Assembly: GCF_014748335.1 (NCBI RefSeq)
Contig: NZ_JAAVIY010000010.1
Coordinates: 45,977-109,976 of the forward strand
Origin: Flavobacterium selenitireducens
Lineage (GTDB): Bacteria; Bacteroidota; Bacteroidia; Flavobacteriales; Flavobacteriaceae
Reading direction: 5' to 3'
DNA: 64,000 bases
Positions 52,759-64,000 of the stretch are shown here, in pieces (position 1 is the stretch's first letter; every line of letters starts with the position of its first letter). The position numbers and the translations under genes were made by a program. Under the pieces are notes generated by a model, which worked only from the letters and a program-made list of their open reading frames with translations, was not told the origin of the DNA and ran no database searches.

Positions 52759-54750
52759 TCATGCGAGGTTGTCCTGAAGTGTTTTGATTTCGTCCCTAAG
52801 CTTGGCGGCCTGCATGAAATCGAGTTCCTTCGCTGCCTTTTCCATGGCTTTGCGCAATTCCCGGATCTTTTTGTCGGCATCTGTCTTGGAGAGGTATTTC
52901 GGTTCGGGCTCCGATGCTTTCGCCGCCTGGTTAGCCACGTATTTCGTCGAAACCGAGTTCTTGGCCAGCGCGTTATCAAGACTCTTCTTGAGCGCTTTTG
53001 GTTCGAGGTTGTGCGCCCGGTTGTAATCCATTTGCTTTTCGCGACGGTAGTTGGTTTCGTCTATCGTGCGTTGCATGGAATTGGTGATGACGTCGGCATA
53101 CATAATGGCCTTTCCGTTGACGTTTCGCGCCGCGCGACCCACCGTCTGCGTAAGCGATCGGTTGCTTCTCAGGAACCCTTCCTTGTCGGCATCGAGAATG
53201 GCTACGAGCGAAACTTCCGGCAAATCCAAACCTTCGCGCAACAGGTTTACGCCAATCAGTACGTCGAACAATCCCTTGCGCAAATCCTGCATGATCTCGA
53301 CGCGTTCGAGTGTGTCTACCTCGGAATGGATATAACGGCAGCGAATGTTGACTTTCGTCAGATATTTTGTGAGCTCTTCCGCCATGCGCTTGGTCAGGGT
53401 CGTCACGAGCGTGCGTTCGTCCAGCTCGACGCGCTGCTGGATTTCTTCGATAAGGTCGTCGATCTGGTCCTTGCTCGGGCGCACCTCGATGACAGGGTCC
53501 AAAAGTCCAGTCGGGCGAATGATTTGTTCGACGTAAATCCCTTCTGATTTCTGCATTTCGTAATCGGCCGGTGTAGCCGAAACATAGACGACCTGATTCT
53601 GCAACGCCTCGAATTCGTCGAACTTAAGCGGTCGGTTGTCCATGGCGGCGGGCAATCGGAAACCATATTCGACCAAATTTTCCTTGCGCGAGCGGTCGCC
53701 TCCGTACATTGCAGAAACCTGTGAAATCGTGACATGGCTTTCGTCCACGACCATAAGGAAATCGCTCGGGAAATAATCGAGAAGGCAGAATGGCCGCGTA
53801 CCCGGCAAACGCCGGTCGAGGTAGCGCGAATAATTTTCTATCCCGGAACAATAGCCGAGTTCGCGTATCATTTCGAGGTCGAAATTCGTGCGTTCCTCAA
53901 GTCGTTTGGCCTCGAGGTGTTTCCCGATCGACTTGAAATAATCGACCTGTTTGACCAAATCTTGTTGAATGTCCCAAATCGCGCTGTGCAACACGTCGGG
54001 CGAAGTCACGAACATATTGGCCGGATAGATGTTCAGACGCGAATATTTCTCCAACACTTTCGACGTCTTGGCATCGAACGCTTCGATTTCCTCGATCTCA
54101 TCCCCGAAAAAGTGGATGCGGAACGGTTCGTCCCCATAGCTCGGAAACACTTCTACCGTATCTCCTTTGATGCGGAACGTGCCCGGCGTGAAATCGGCTT
54201 CGGTGCGCGCATAAAGACTTTGGACGAGGCGGTGCAGCAATTTTGTCCTTGAAATCGCCTCGCCTCTGGCTATCGAAATGACGTTCTTTTGGAATTCGAC
54301 CGGATTCCCGATTCCGTAAAGGCACGAAACCGAGGACACCACGATGATGTCGCGGCGGCCGGAGAGCAAAGCAGATGTCGTGCTGAGCCGCATCTTTTCC
54401 AACTCTTCGTTGATCGCCAGGTCTTTTTCGATATAGGTTCCCGTGACCGGGATAAATGCCTCGGGTTGGTAATAATCGTAATATGAAACGAAATATTCGA
54501 CTGCGTTGTTCGGGAAGAACTGCTTGAATTCGGAGTACAATTGGGCGGCCAGCGTCTTGTTGTGTGCCAGCACCAAAGTCGGGCGTTCGACTCTTTCGAT
54601 GACGTTGGCCATAGTGAAAGTCTTACCGGAACCGGTAACGCCCAAAAGGGTTTGGTAACGCTCGCCGTTATTGACGCCCTGAGCCAGTTTTTCAATGGCT
54701 TGCGGTTGATCGCCCGTGGGCTTGTAATCGGAAACTACCTGAAATTTCAT
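52759..54750 (-). CDS. uvrB: Excinuclease ABC subunit B
   Basis: A 663-residue DNA helicase-like damage-recognition subunit of nucleotide excision repair. It has Walker A GVTGSGKT (38-45), the beta-hairpin region with YVSYYDYYQPEAF, helicase motifs DESHVT and GRAARN, SLVAILDADKEGFLRS, and a C-terminal UVR domain (ELRKAMEKAAKELDFMQAAK) that binds UvrC. The length and motif order are standard. Confidence 0.98.
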   Translation of the reverse strand: MKFQVVSDYKPTGDQPQAIEKLAQGVNNGERYQTLLGVTGSGKTFTMANVIERVERPTLVLAHNKTLAAQLYSEFKQFFPNNAVEYFVSYYDYYQPEAFIPVTGTYIEKDLAINEELEKMRLSTTSALLSGRRDIIVVSSVSCLYGIGNPVEFQKNVISIARGEAISRTKLLHRLVQSLYARTEADFTPGTFRIKGDTVEVFPSYGDEPFRIHFFGDEIEEIEAFDAKTSKVLEKYSRLNIYPANMFVTSPDVLHSAIWDIQQDLVKQVDYFKSIGKHLEAKRLEERTNFDLEMIRELGYCSGIENYSRYLDRRLPGTRPFCLLDYFPSDFLMVVDESHVTISQVSAMYGGDRSRKENLVEYGFRLPAAMDNRPLKFDEFEALQNQVVYVSATPADYEMQKSEGIYVEQIIRPTGLLDPVIEVRPSKDQIDDLIEEIQQRVELDERTLVTTLTKRMAEELTKYLTKVNIRCRYIHSEVDTLERVEIMQDLRKGLFDVLIGVNLLREGLDLPEVSLVAILDADKEGFLRSNRSLTQTVGRAARNVNGKAIMYADVITNSMQRTIDETNYRREKQMDYNRAHNLEPKALKKSLDNALAKNSVSTKYVANQAAKASEPEPKYLSKTDADKKIRELRKAMEKAAKELDFMQAAKLRDEIKTLQDNLA

Positions 54751-54802
54751 AGCATAAAAGTAAGGGAAAATAGCAATCGGGCGTGCTTAAATTAACAGAT
54801 GC

Positions 54803-55384
54803 TTATCCCAAAAGCCGGTTAATCTGAGCGTATTGCAACAACATGATCGTCTTGGCGTCCGTGATTTCGGAATCCTTTACCATCTGGAGCGCCTTTTCAA
54901 ACGGCATCTCGAGCACCTGGATGTTTTCATTTTCAGATGCCAGTCCGCCGCCTTGGCTGAGCTTCATTTCCTTCGTATATTCCGCCACATAACAATGCAG
55001 GATTTCGGTCACGGCTCCGGGCGACATATAAGCGGAAAACGCTTTTTCGACCTTTTCGATATGGTAGCCTGTTTCCTCTATCGCCTCGCGTATTACCGTG
55101 CCGGCGGGATCGTCTTCTTCGACGAGTCCGGCGCAAGCCTCGATCATCATTCCCGTCGGATTGCCGTTGAGATAGGTCGGAAGCCGGAATTGTGCGATCA
55201 ACACCACGTTGCCATAGTCCTTGTTGTACAAAAGCACCGCAGCGCCGTTGCCACGGTCGTAAACTTCGCGTTGGTGCCGCTCGGTCATTTCGCCATCGGC
55301 ATATTCGTAAGTGAACTTGTGGAGTAAATAATGGTTATCCGAAAGCAATGTTTTGTCAACGATGCGGATGTCGGGTTTTCGCAT
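54803..55384 (-). CDS. nudK: NUDIX hydrolase, GDP-mannose pyrophosphatase NudK-like
   Basis: A 193-residue NUDIX protein. It has the NudK/ADP-ribose-pyrophosphatase N-terminal sheet, then AQFRLPTYLNGNPTGMMIEACAG-type strand and the NUDIX box around GLVEEDDPAGTVIREAIEETGY, with the metal-binding REAIEE. YMSPGAVTEILHCYVAEY follows, typical of the NudK/NudF subgroup. It would hydrolyse nucleotide sugars or ADP-ribose. The ATG at 55384 is preferred to one six codons upstream. Confidence 0.88.
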   Translation of the reverse strand: MRKPDIRIVDKTLLSDNHYLLHKFTYEYADGEMTERHQREVYDRGNGAAVLLYNKDYGNVVLIAQFRLPTYLNGNPTGMMIEACAGLVEEDDPAGTVIREAIEETGYHIEKVEKAFSAYMSPGAVTEILHCYVAEYTKEMKLSQGGGLASENENIQVLEMPFEKALQMVKDSEITDAKTIMLLQYAQINRLLG

Positions 55385-55463
55385 GAGAAAGGTTTCTTCC
55401 AAAAGTAATCCATAACCGACAAAGCGCCAACTGCAAAGCTCAGAAGGAAACGTTAATTTACCG

Positions 55464-56126
55464 TCAATCGAAACATTCCATCATCAAAAGATCGCCGGTC
55501 TTGTATGAGATCGTGACGGTTCCGTCTTTTTTTGCGCTGTTGCTGTTGCCTACGCGATAACCGATTTGGAGCGTGTCGTCGTCAAGCTCGTATTCGAGGT
55601 TTTCGGACGAGATGCCCGTGACCGTTCCCACGGGAATCAACGAAATCACCGTGCCCGCCGTATACCATTTCTGGAATCGTTCCGGAAGCCTGTAAATCTT
55701 GGAATTATCGTCAAGCACCACGATCTTGAGTTCGTTTTTATGGCGGACGATATTGGTCATGTTGGCGATGCTGTGATCGGCCCGACGTCCAGTGGCCCAA
55801 ACCACGTTTGCCGCCGGTATTCCGCGGTCTACGAGATAATCGAAGGCTTTCTCGAGATCGGTTTTGTCCTGGTCGGGCGTGTAAACGATTTCTATCGGAT
55901 ATTGATAATTGTCGTGAATGACGGGATCAAAGCCTCGGTCGAAATCGCCGAGCAAAACGTCGACTTTGATGCCCAACGGCGCCACGCGGTCCATAGCCGA
56001 ATCCAGCACAATGACCAAAGGCGACCATTCAAGAAGCTGGTTCAGCAATTCCATGGAGCAGGCTTCCCCGTTTGCAATGATCAATGCGGGTTCCTGGTCG
56101 TCGCGTACAATGTGGTGTGATGACAT
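55464..56126 (-). CDS. Thiamine pyrophosphokinase
   Basis: A 220-residue enzyme that makes thiamine diphosphate from thiamine and ATP. The catalytic core has IKVDVLLGDFDRGFDP, the DQDKTDLEKAFDYL motif, and ATGRRADHSIANM. The C-terminal beta domain has GTVISLIPVGTVTGIS and LEYELDDD. Its spacing to nudK is 79 bp, same strand. It is assigned by the family motif GDxDS-like/DKTD pair. Confidence 0.93.
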   Translation of the reverse strand: MSSHHIVRDDQEPALIIANGEACSMELLNQLLEWSPLVIVLDSAMDRVAPLGIKVDVLLGDFDRGFDPVIHDNYQYPIEIVYTPDQDKTDLEKAFDYLVDRGIPAANVVWATGRRADHSIANMTNIVRHKNELKIVVLDDNSKIYRLPERFQKWYTAGTVISLIPVGTVTGISSENLEYELDDDTLQIGYRVGNSNSAKKDGTVTISYKTGDLLMMECFD

Positions 56127-56164
56127 ATTGGTCGTGGCCGAAATTAGTTCGCGAAATTACGGAT

Positions 56165-58039
56165 TTATCGCTTAAGCGAAAAGTGGCCGCGTACTTCCTT
56201 GCCCGAATCAAATGTCCCGCGGAACCAATAATCCGTAGCTGGAGCCGGCTTGCCGTTGAGCGTACCGTCCCAGAAAGTATCGGCAGGCGTGAGCATTTTG
56301 ATGAATTTTCCGTAACGGTCGAAGATCGCTACCTTGGACGCCATTGTCAATTCGATGCCGCGGATCGTAAAAACGTCGTTGTAACCGTCGCCATTCGGAG
56401 TAAAATAGGCGGGAGGAAGCACCAATAGGAAATTTTCGGAATCGCCTCCACAATCGTAAATGTCGCGCACATAGACCGTAATCATCCCGCCTTCGACATT
56501 TTCAAAGACATTGGACTGCTGCCAGAAAAATCCGTCGAGCGAATATTCAAAACTGCCCGTGTACGTTGTCGTTACCGTTACCGTCGAGCCTTGGTTGGAA
56601 ACGCTTGCGATCTCGGGCGCGCGATGTACGATCACGCCAAAGTCGCGTGTCGCGCTGCAGCCGTTGGCCGATGTGACCGTCAGAGTGTAAATCCCGGCGT
56701 TGGTCACCGAAATGGATGGTGTCGTCGCGCCTCCCGGTTGCCAGTTGTAGCTTATCGCCGGAATGCCCGCTCTCAGGACGGCCGCGCTACCATCGCAGAT
56801 TTCGATGATAGGTTCGGGTGTCGCCGGGAATTGAGGAGCCGGATAGAGCGTCAAGGTGGCAGGCGTCCTGGACGGGCTTTTGCACGGGCCGTTGACGGCT
56901 TCGGCATAGTAGGTTCCTGCCACGTCGGTTTGGTAGTTTACGCTGTTCGCAACGAGAAGATTGCCTCCGCTCGCCGCATCGTACCAATTGACGGTCGTTC
57001 CCGCCGGAACCGTAACCGACAAAATAGGTATGGACACATCATTGGCACACGCCGCGATGTTGGTAGGGTTCGTAGGATTCGCAGGTTGGGGAAGCACAAA
57101 GAAATGGAAGCTGTCCGACAACGTATAACAATACGGGTTGTTCATATTGGCGATGTCTTCGGCAATCTTGACCCGAAAATATTGGGAAGTCGTCATTGGA
57201 GGCGTCATGTAGCCAGCGGTTGTCTCACCGGGAATGTCCGTGTACGTCGTCCCGTCAAAACTGGATTGCCATTGAAAAACGTGAGGGTTCGATCCTGAAA
57301 TGTTAAGCTGGAGGTTTAGTTGGGCAGGAAGCTCGTTGTTGCAAGCCTCCACGACGGCACTCGCGCCCGAGGTAACCGAGGCCACATCGCCGCAAGAACG
57401 AAACGCTATGTCGTCAATCGCAAGATCGTTCCCGCATCCGCCAGCACCGTTGTTGAGCATTTTGAGCACAACGGAGGTCTGGCCCGGCAAAACGGTGAAC
57501 GTCATGCCATATTGGACCCAGTCCGCGTTTGCCGAACCCGGAATGTCTCCCGTGTCGCCTTCCTTAAGTAGCTGTGTCTCGGTCTGATCCCAAATCTGGA
57601 ACCTGACGTTGATGGGGATTCCGGTACCGCCGCAGGCATTGCTCGACGGATTGTAGGCGTTTATGAGCCAGGCTGAAAATTCAAAAGTGGTATTTACGCA
57701 AAGGCCGTTGACTTCGCGACGGTAAAATTCGCCGGCCGTGAAACTGGCATTGACGATGAGCGCCTTGCCGTTCGTGTCTCCTGGCGTGCGATCCTGACGG
57801 CTTACCCAGTTGCCGTTCATCCCCGTCGTATTGCTCAGCGTATATTGCCCGTCATCGGGGACGCCTGAGACAAATGCGTAGGATGTCGTCCCGGCCGGAA
57901 GGGCAGGGCCAAAGCCAGTTCCCGTGCCGAAATCTTCGGTAAACACAGGATCGCCTTTGCTTCCCAAACAAAATCCGAGTTGGGCGTAAGCATCGGCGAC
58001 AAGCAATAAGAGAAGCGCAATGAAAACGGTTGGTTTCAA
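56165..58039 (-). CDS. Secreted Ig-like protein with T9SS type B C-terminal domain
   Basis: A 624-residue protein with signal peptide MKPTVFIALLLLLVADAYA. An N-terminal carbohydrate-binding-like jelly roll (about 25-220, with DLAIDDIAFRSCG, as in MAM/PA14-like domains) precedes Ig-like segments (VTVPAGTTVNWYDAASGGN). The C-terminal gliding-motility-associated domain has AYFTPNGDGYNDVFTIRG and KVAIFDRYGKFIKML and ends HFSLKR. It is likely exported by the same type IX system as the giant adhesin but has no adjacent SprF gene. Confidence 0.9.
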   Translation of the reverse strand: MKPTVFIALLLLLVADAYAQLGFCLGSKGDPVFTEDFGTGTGFGPALPAGTTSYAFVSGVPDDGQYTLSNTTGMNGNWVSRQDRTPGDTNGKALIVNASFTAGEFYRREVNGLCVNTTFEFSAWLINAYNPSSNACGGTGIPINVRFQIWDQTETQLLKEGDTGDIPGSANADWVQYGMTFTVLPGQTSVVLKMLNNGAGGCGNDLAIDDIAFRSCGDVASVTSGASAVVEACNNELPAQLNLQLNISGSNPHVFQWQSSFDGTTYTDIPGETTAGYMTPPMTTSQYFRVKIAEDIANMNNPYCYTLSDSFHFFVLPQPANPTNPTNIAACANDVSIPILSVTVPAGTTVNWYDAASGGNLLVANSVNYQTDVAGTYYAEAVNGPCKSPSRTPATLTLYPAPQFPATPEPIIEICDGSAAVLRAGIPAISYNWQPGGATTPSISVTNAGIYTLTVTSANGCSATRDFGVIVHRAPEIASVSNQGSTVTVTTTYTGSFEYSLDGFFWQQSNVFENVEGGMITVYVRDIYDCGGDSENFLLVLPPAYFTPNGDGYNDVFTIRGIELTMASKVAIFDRYGKFIKMLTPADTFWDGTLNGKPAPATDYWFRGTFDSGKEVRGHFSLKR

Positions 58040-58199
58040 AGACGGTGATTTTTAGAGTCTCGCAAGGTACTTTTTTTTGCGTCCGATACCAATCGCAATC
58101 TCCTCAAAACAGCGTGTTTTGTACGATTTTTACGAATTTATTTGCGAAACTGTAATTATGACAGTTTTCTCCGGCAGTTTTAACGCAATCGACGAAAAT

Positions 58200-59012
58200 C
58201 TATTCGATCACTACCTGTCGGCGGTCCACTTCGGCCAACCGGAAATAGCCCAACGCATAATTGGATTCTTCAGCCTGGTTGACGATGTTTCCGCGAACCG
58301 TTGCCGGAGACGTTCCGAAAGGCCCGCCGCCTCCGGCTACCGAAAGCAGTTTTTCCATGTATTCGAAATAGCGTTTGGTGATGCCGTAAAGTCGGATGTC
58401 AATCACATCGCCCGCTTCGAGATCCTCGTGGCTGAAAATGCCGAACGATAGGTTGCCGTTGGAGAATTCGTCCGATGAAGGGCTGAAATCCGGATACGGA
58501 ACCACCGGGGCGTCTTCGCGTTCGAGGTAATAATTCTCGCTATTGGGATCGTCCTGGTAATAGTAGCGGAGCTCAATGTCCTCGCCGAGGAAACCGCCGT
58601 CATTCGTCTGTACGATGTCAGTGATGCCAGGTACGCCGACCAGGTTTTCCTGGGCCGTATACGTCTGCCCTTGATGGATGACGGTAAGCGTATACGAAAG
58701 GCCGATTTCCGGTATGAAATTGTCGCAAATGTAGTTGCCCGTTCCAATCGATTCCACAAAGTCAAAGACCTGTCCGTTGGCATCAGTGACGAACACGGTG
58801 GCTCCCGTCACGGGCGGCACATTCGGGTCGTAATAAGCCGTTGTCGTGGTAAGGCGTATGGTTTGCTGGCTGCCGTCGGTTCCTTTTGTCCAATCGATCC
58901 CGGCGTCGATGACGAGCCTTGGTTTCTGGGTACTGAGATCGACCTCCACGACTTCCTCACATCCGTAAAACAGAATGGATAACAGTATAAAAAGTGCGCT
59001 TATTTTTTTCAT
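58200..59012 (-). CDS. DUF4249 lipoprotein
   Basis: A 270-residue lipoprotein. The signal MKKISALFILLSILFYGC is followed by EEVVEVDLSTQKPRLVIDAGI, the conserved opening of DUF4249. The Ig-like domain has PPVTGATVFVTDANGQVFDF. It starts 3 bp after the stop of the TonB-dependent receptor, so the two are an operon. DUF4249 proteins usually accompany such receptors and probably cap or assist substrate capture on the outside of the cell. The substrate is unknown. Confidence 0.92.
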   Translation of the reverse strand: MKKISALFILLSILFYGCEEVVEVDLSTQKPRLVIDAGIDWTKGTDGSQQTIRLTTTTAYYDPNVPPVTGATVFVTDANGQVFDFVESIGTGNYICDNFIPEIGLSYTLTVIHQGQTYTAQENLVGVPGITDIVQTNDGGFLGEDIELRYYYQDDPNSENYYLEREDAPVVPYPDFSPSSDEFSNGNLSFGIFSHEDLEAGDVIDIRLYGITKRYFEYMEKLLSVAGGGGPFGTSPATVRGNIVNQAEESNYALGYFRLAEVDRRQVVIE

Positions 59013-59015
59013 GGC

Positions 59016-61391
59016 CTAGAATTTAAAATTGTACGTAACGCTCGGGATCATCCCGAAAATAGAGAGGCGGACCGCTTCGTTCTGACCCGTATCCTCGTTC
59101 TGCCTAAAAGAGATCGACGCGGAATTCATGCGATTATACAAATTGTAAACGCTGAATACCCACTCGCTCTGCCAACCTTTCTTCTTTTCGGGTTTCGGAA
59201 CGTAGGTAGCCGAAATATCCAAATGATGATAGGCCGGAAGACGGTTCTCGTTTCTCAGGCCGTAGCTAGGGATCTTGATGCCCTGATATTCGTAATAGCC
59301 GTTCGGATACGTTACCGGCTGGCCAGACTGGAGTGCAAAATTGGCTCCGAATGTCCATTTTGTGGTCAGGTCATACGACGCCGTCACGGCAAGATTGTGC
59401 AGTTTGTCATAACCGGTTTTATACCATTGGCCATTGTTGATTCCCGGCTCGGAAGCGTCGCGTCCCGGCGTTTGCTGTTCGGAGCGCGACAAGGTGTAGG
59501 AAATCCAGCCGTTGAGCCTGCCACTGTTCTTGCGCACGAGCAGTTCAAGCCCGTATGCGCGCGCTTTTCCGGGAAGCACGACCTGTTCGATGGCTTCGTT
59601 GGCGATGAGGTCCGCTCCGTCGATATAGTCGACACGGTTTTTCATGGTCTTGTAGAACACTTCCGCCTCGAGCGAGTAAGCGTCGTTTTTGAAATTCCGG
59701 AAATAGCCCAGCGCATATTGGTCGAGCAACTGTGGTTTCAGGTAATCGTCGCTTGGCGCCCAGACGTCGAGAGGCGTAGGCGAAGACGTGTTCGAGATCA
59801 GGTGGAGGTATTGCGCCATCCTGTTGTAACTCGCTTTTACCGATTGGTCATCGTTGATCTGGAAAGCAACCGAGGCGCGAGGTTCAAGATTGTTGAAATC
59901 GGCTATGGTTTCGCCTCGCCCGTAACTGCGCGTGCCTATCGGATCTGCTTTTTCGTAAATTTTAAGCATGTTGTCGAATATGACCGGGCGGTTGTCGGCA
60001 TAAACGTTCAGGGTTTGGGAACCCATTCGGTAAAACATGCTGTAACGCAGGCCGTAATTCACGGTGATCCGGTCGGTCAAGGTTTGCTCTGCTTCGAGAT
60101 AAAGTGCGGGTTCGACGGCATATTTTTGCTCCAGCTTGCGCGGATTTATCGGAGAATTTGAACCCGAAGGCATGATTTCGCCGGGATTGAAGTCGTAGTA
60201 AATTGCGTTCAATCCGTAAAAGAGCTTGAAATCGTTGTTGAGGTAATGCTTGAAATCGTATTTCAGATTGAAATTCTTAATTCCGGAATCCCATTTGAAC
60301 CCGATGTAGTCAAGTTGCAAACCATAATAATAATCGCTGTAGATCATCGAAAGATTCGTGAACAGCTTGTCGGAAAATAAATGATTCCAACGCAAATTCA
60401 GTACGGAATTCCCATAGGTATTCTCAAAATTTTCGTTGATGCGGAAGTTGTCGCGACCGAAATATCCGGAAAGGAACAATTTGTTGTTGTCGTTCAGCGA
60501 ATAACTGAGCTTGGTATTGAGGTCGTAGAAATAAGCCGAGTTTTCGTTGTCGGTCAACTTCAGGAAAAGATGAGCGTAAGAAGCGCGTCCGGCAACCAGA
60601 AACGAGCCTTTTTCTTTCACGATAGGACCTTCGGCGAGCAACCGGCTCGATATGACGCCGATTCCGCCGCTGGCATGGAATTCTCTATTGTTTCCTTCCT
60701 TTTGGTAAATGTCGAGAACGGAGGAAACGCGTCCGCCGAAACGGGCCGGAATACCGCCTTTGTATAACTTGAGGTCTTTGATGACATCCGAATTGAACAC
60801 CGAGAAAAATCCGAAAAGATGGGACGAATTGTAAACCGTCGCTTCGTCGAGTAGTATGAGGTTCTGGTCAGCAGCCCCGCCGCGAACGTTGAAACCGGAT
60901 GCACCTTCTCCCGCGTTGGTCACACCGGGAAGTTGTAAAATCGATTTCAGGACGTCCACTTCGCCCATGACCACAGGCATTTTCTTTATTTCGGCCACGG
61001 TAAGCTTGTTGACGCTCATTTCGGGCTTTCGAATATTTGCCCGTGGCGTATTGGCCTCGACGATAACTTCGGTCAACTCTTGGCTAGAGGCCGCCATCGT
61101 TACGTTTTTGCGGACGTTTCGATCGAGGACGACGGTTTCTGTAAAATCCGAAAAACCGTAATAACTGATTTTTAGCGTGTAAGTGCCGGCGGGAAGCGTG
61201 ACGGAGTAAAAACCGTATTCATTGGTGACCAAACCTCTGTTGGTCTCGACGATGAATACGCTTGCGCCGATGAGCGTCTCGTTCGTGTTTTGGTCGGAAA
61301 TGGTTCCCGAGATCGTAAATTGCTGGGCGCTGAGGTCATGGCAGACCGCAAGAAATAACCCGAGAATCCACAGTGTGAATTGTCGTTTCAT
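59016..61391 (-). CDS. TonB-dependent receptor with carboxypeptidase-like domain
   Basis: A 791-residue outer-membrane receptor. The signal peptide (MKRQFTLWILGLFLAVCHDLSA) is followed by a carboxypeptidase-regulatory-like N-terminal extension (FTISGTISDQNTNETLIGAS). A plug domain has MGEVDVLKSILQLPGVTNAG and GFNVRGGAADQNLILLDEAT. A C-terminal 22-strand-type barrel ends SIFGMIPSVTYNFKF. It is smaller than SusC-type receptors and lacks a SusD partner; the DUF4249 lipoprotein directly downstream takes that place. The substrate is unknown. The start at 61391 is chosen for the signal peptide. Confidence 0.93.
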   Translation of the reverse strand: MKRQFTLWILGLFLAVCHDLSAQQFTISGTISDQNTNETLIGASVFIVETNRGLVTNEYGFYSVTLPAGTYTLKISYYGFSDFTETVVLDRNVRKNVTMAASSQELTEVIVEANTPRANIRKPEMSVNKLTVAEIKKMPVVMGEVDVLKSILQLPGVTNAGEGASGFNVRGGAADQNLILLDEATVYNSSHLFGFFSVFNSDVIKDLKLYKGGIPARFGGRVSSVLDIYQKEGNNREFHASGGIGVISSRLLAEGPIVKEKGSFLVAGRASYAHLFLKLTDNENSAYFYDLNTKLSYSLNDNNKLFLSGYFGRDNFRINENFENTYGNSVLNLRWNHLFSDKLFTNLSMIYSDYYYGLQLDYIGFKWDSGIKNFNLKYDFKHYLNNDFKLFYGLNAIYYDFNPGEIMPSGSNSPINPRKLEQKYAVEPALYLEAEQTLTDRITVNYGLRYSMFYRMGSQTLNVYADNRPVIFDNMLKIYEKADPIGTRSYGRGETIADFNNLEPRASVAFQINDDQSVKASYNRMAQYLHLISNTSSPTPLDVWAPSDDYLKPQLLDQYALGYFRNFKNDAYSLEAEVFYKTMKNRVDYIDGADLIANEAIEQVVLPGKARAYGLELLVRKNSGRLNGWISYTLSRSEQQTPGRDASEPGINNGQWYKTGYDKLHNLAVTASYDLTTKWTFGANFALQSGQPVTYPNGYYEYQGIKIPSYGLRNENRLPAYHHLDISATYVPKPEKKKGWQSEWVFSVYNLYNRMNSASISFRQNEDTGQNEAVRLSIFGMIPSVTYNFKF

Positions 61392-61460
61392 AATTGATTG
61401 ATGATTGATTGGCTGCAAACCTACTGATTTTGACGTATTGAAAACGTTAAGAAAAAATTA

Positions 61461-61482
61461 AGGCTGCCCGAAGACAGCCTTT
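61461..61482 (-). terminator. icd terminator
   Basis: AAGGCTG pairs with CAGCCTT around an 8-base loop. On the minus strand a T-rich run follows. It separates icd from the receptor operon. Confidence 0.82.
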
Positions 61483-61488
61483 TGTGGA

Positions 61489-63795
<2,307 letters not shown>

Positions 63796-63798
63796 CTA

Positions 63799-63806
63799 CA
63801 AATATA
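63799..63806 (-). promoter_or_regulatory. icd -7 box
   Basis: On the minus strand TATATTTG fits TAnnTTTG, 88 bp before the icd start. The rest of 63712-64000 shows no ORF or repeat that I can support. Confidence 0.55.
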
Positions 63807-64000
63807 GCGAAATGGGTGTGTTCGGAACGATATTTTAAAAGGCGAAAACGATGTATTTTGGAAATTCGGAAAATGTTCACGAGTTTTTTCGTGATTTCGT
63901 AAAACGGCGATTTTATATTGTGGAATCGGTAGTAAGTGATTTGGGGATGCGTTAGGGATGGAAGTGGAAATCCTTTAGGTTCGGGGCGGCGCGAAGCGCC

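Overview
The window reads as a chromosome segment of a flavobacterium (phylum Bacteroidota, family Flavobacteriaceae). The evidence is type IX secretion (T9SS) C-terminal domains, a PorP/SprF-OmpA gliding-type cluster, a TonB receptor/DUF4249 pair, monomeric isocitrate dehydrogenase, and promoters with a TAnnTTTG -7 box. No rRNA or tRNA gene was seen.

Accessory region (1 to about 13.9 kb). This part is visibly richer in A+T than the rest and looks like an integrated island. It opens with a tyrosine recombinase cut by the left edge. A long minus-strand operon follows, whose core is recognisable as the Detocs phage-defence system: dtcA (TPR/histidine kinase), dtcB (receiver domain only) and dtcC (receiver fused to a PNP-type ATP nucleosidase). 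Two more genes continue on the same strand with short gaps: a membrane-anchored YobI/KAP-like P-loop NTPase and a small two-helix membrane protein like the putative phage abortive infection (putAbiC) family. A serine recombinase lies 45 bp upstream of dtcA. To the right are a lipoprotein and a divergent XRE regulator sharing a 28-bp palindromic operator, then three overlapping or abutting tiny ORFs, and a 12-bp tandem repeat before guaA.

Core region (13.9 to 64 kb). This holds housekeeping genes: guaA, pyrG, yidC, mnmA, lysA, sucC, uvrB, nudK, thiamine pyrophosphokinase and icd. Between them are envelope genes: two LysM proteins, a FAS1 lipoprotein, a MORN-repeat protein, a T9SS subtilase, a 2389-residue repeat adhesin with SprF-like and OmpA-like partners, a second T9SS type B protein, and a TonB receptor with a DUF4249 lipoprotein. 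A SAM-I riboswitch with a visible terminator/antiterminator controls a trans-sulfuration gene followed by homoserine dehydrogenase.

Smaller items include a REP-like palindrome, a 28-bp tandem repeat, a possible Flavo-1-like structured element, and a twice-frameshifted pseudogene behind uvrB. The item most worth following is the Detocs operon with its two extra genes, which may be an extended or composite defence system.
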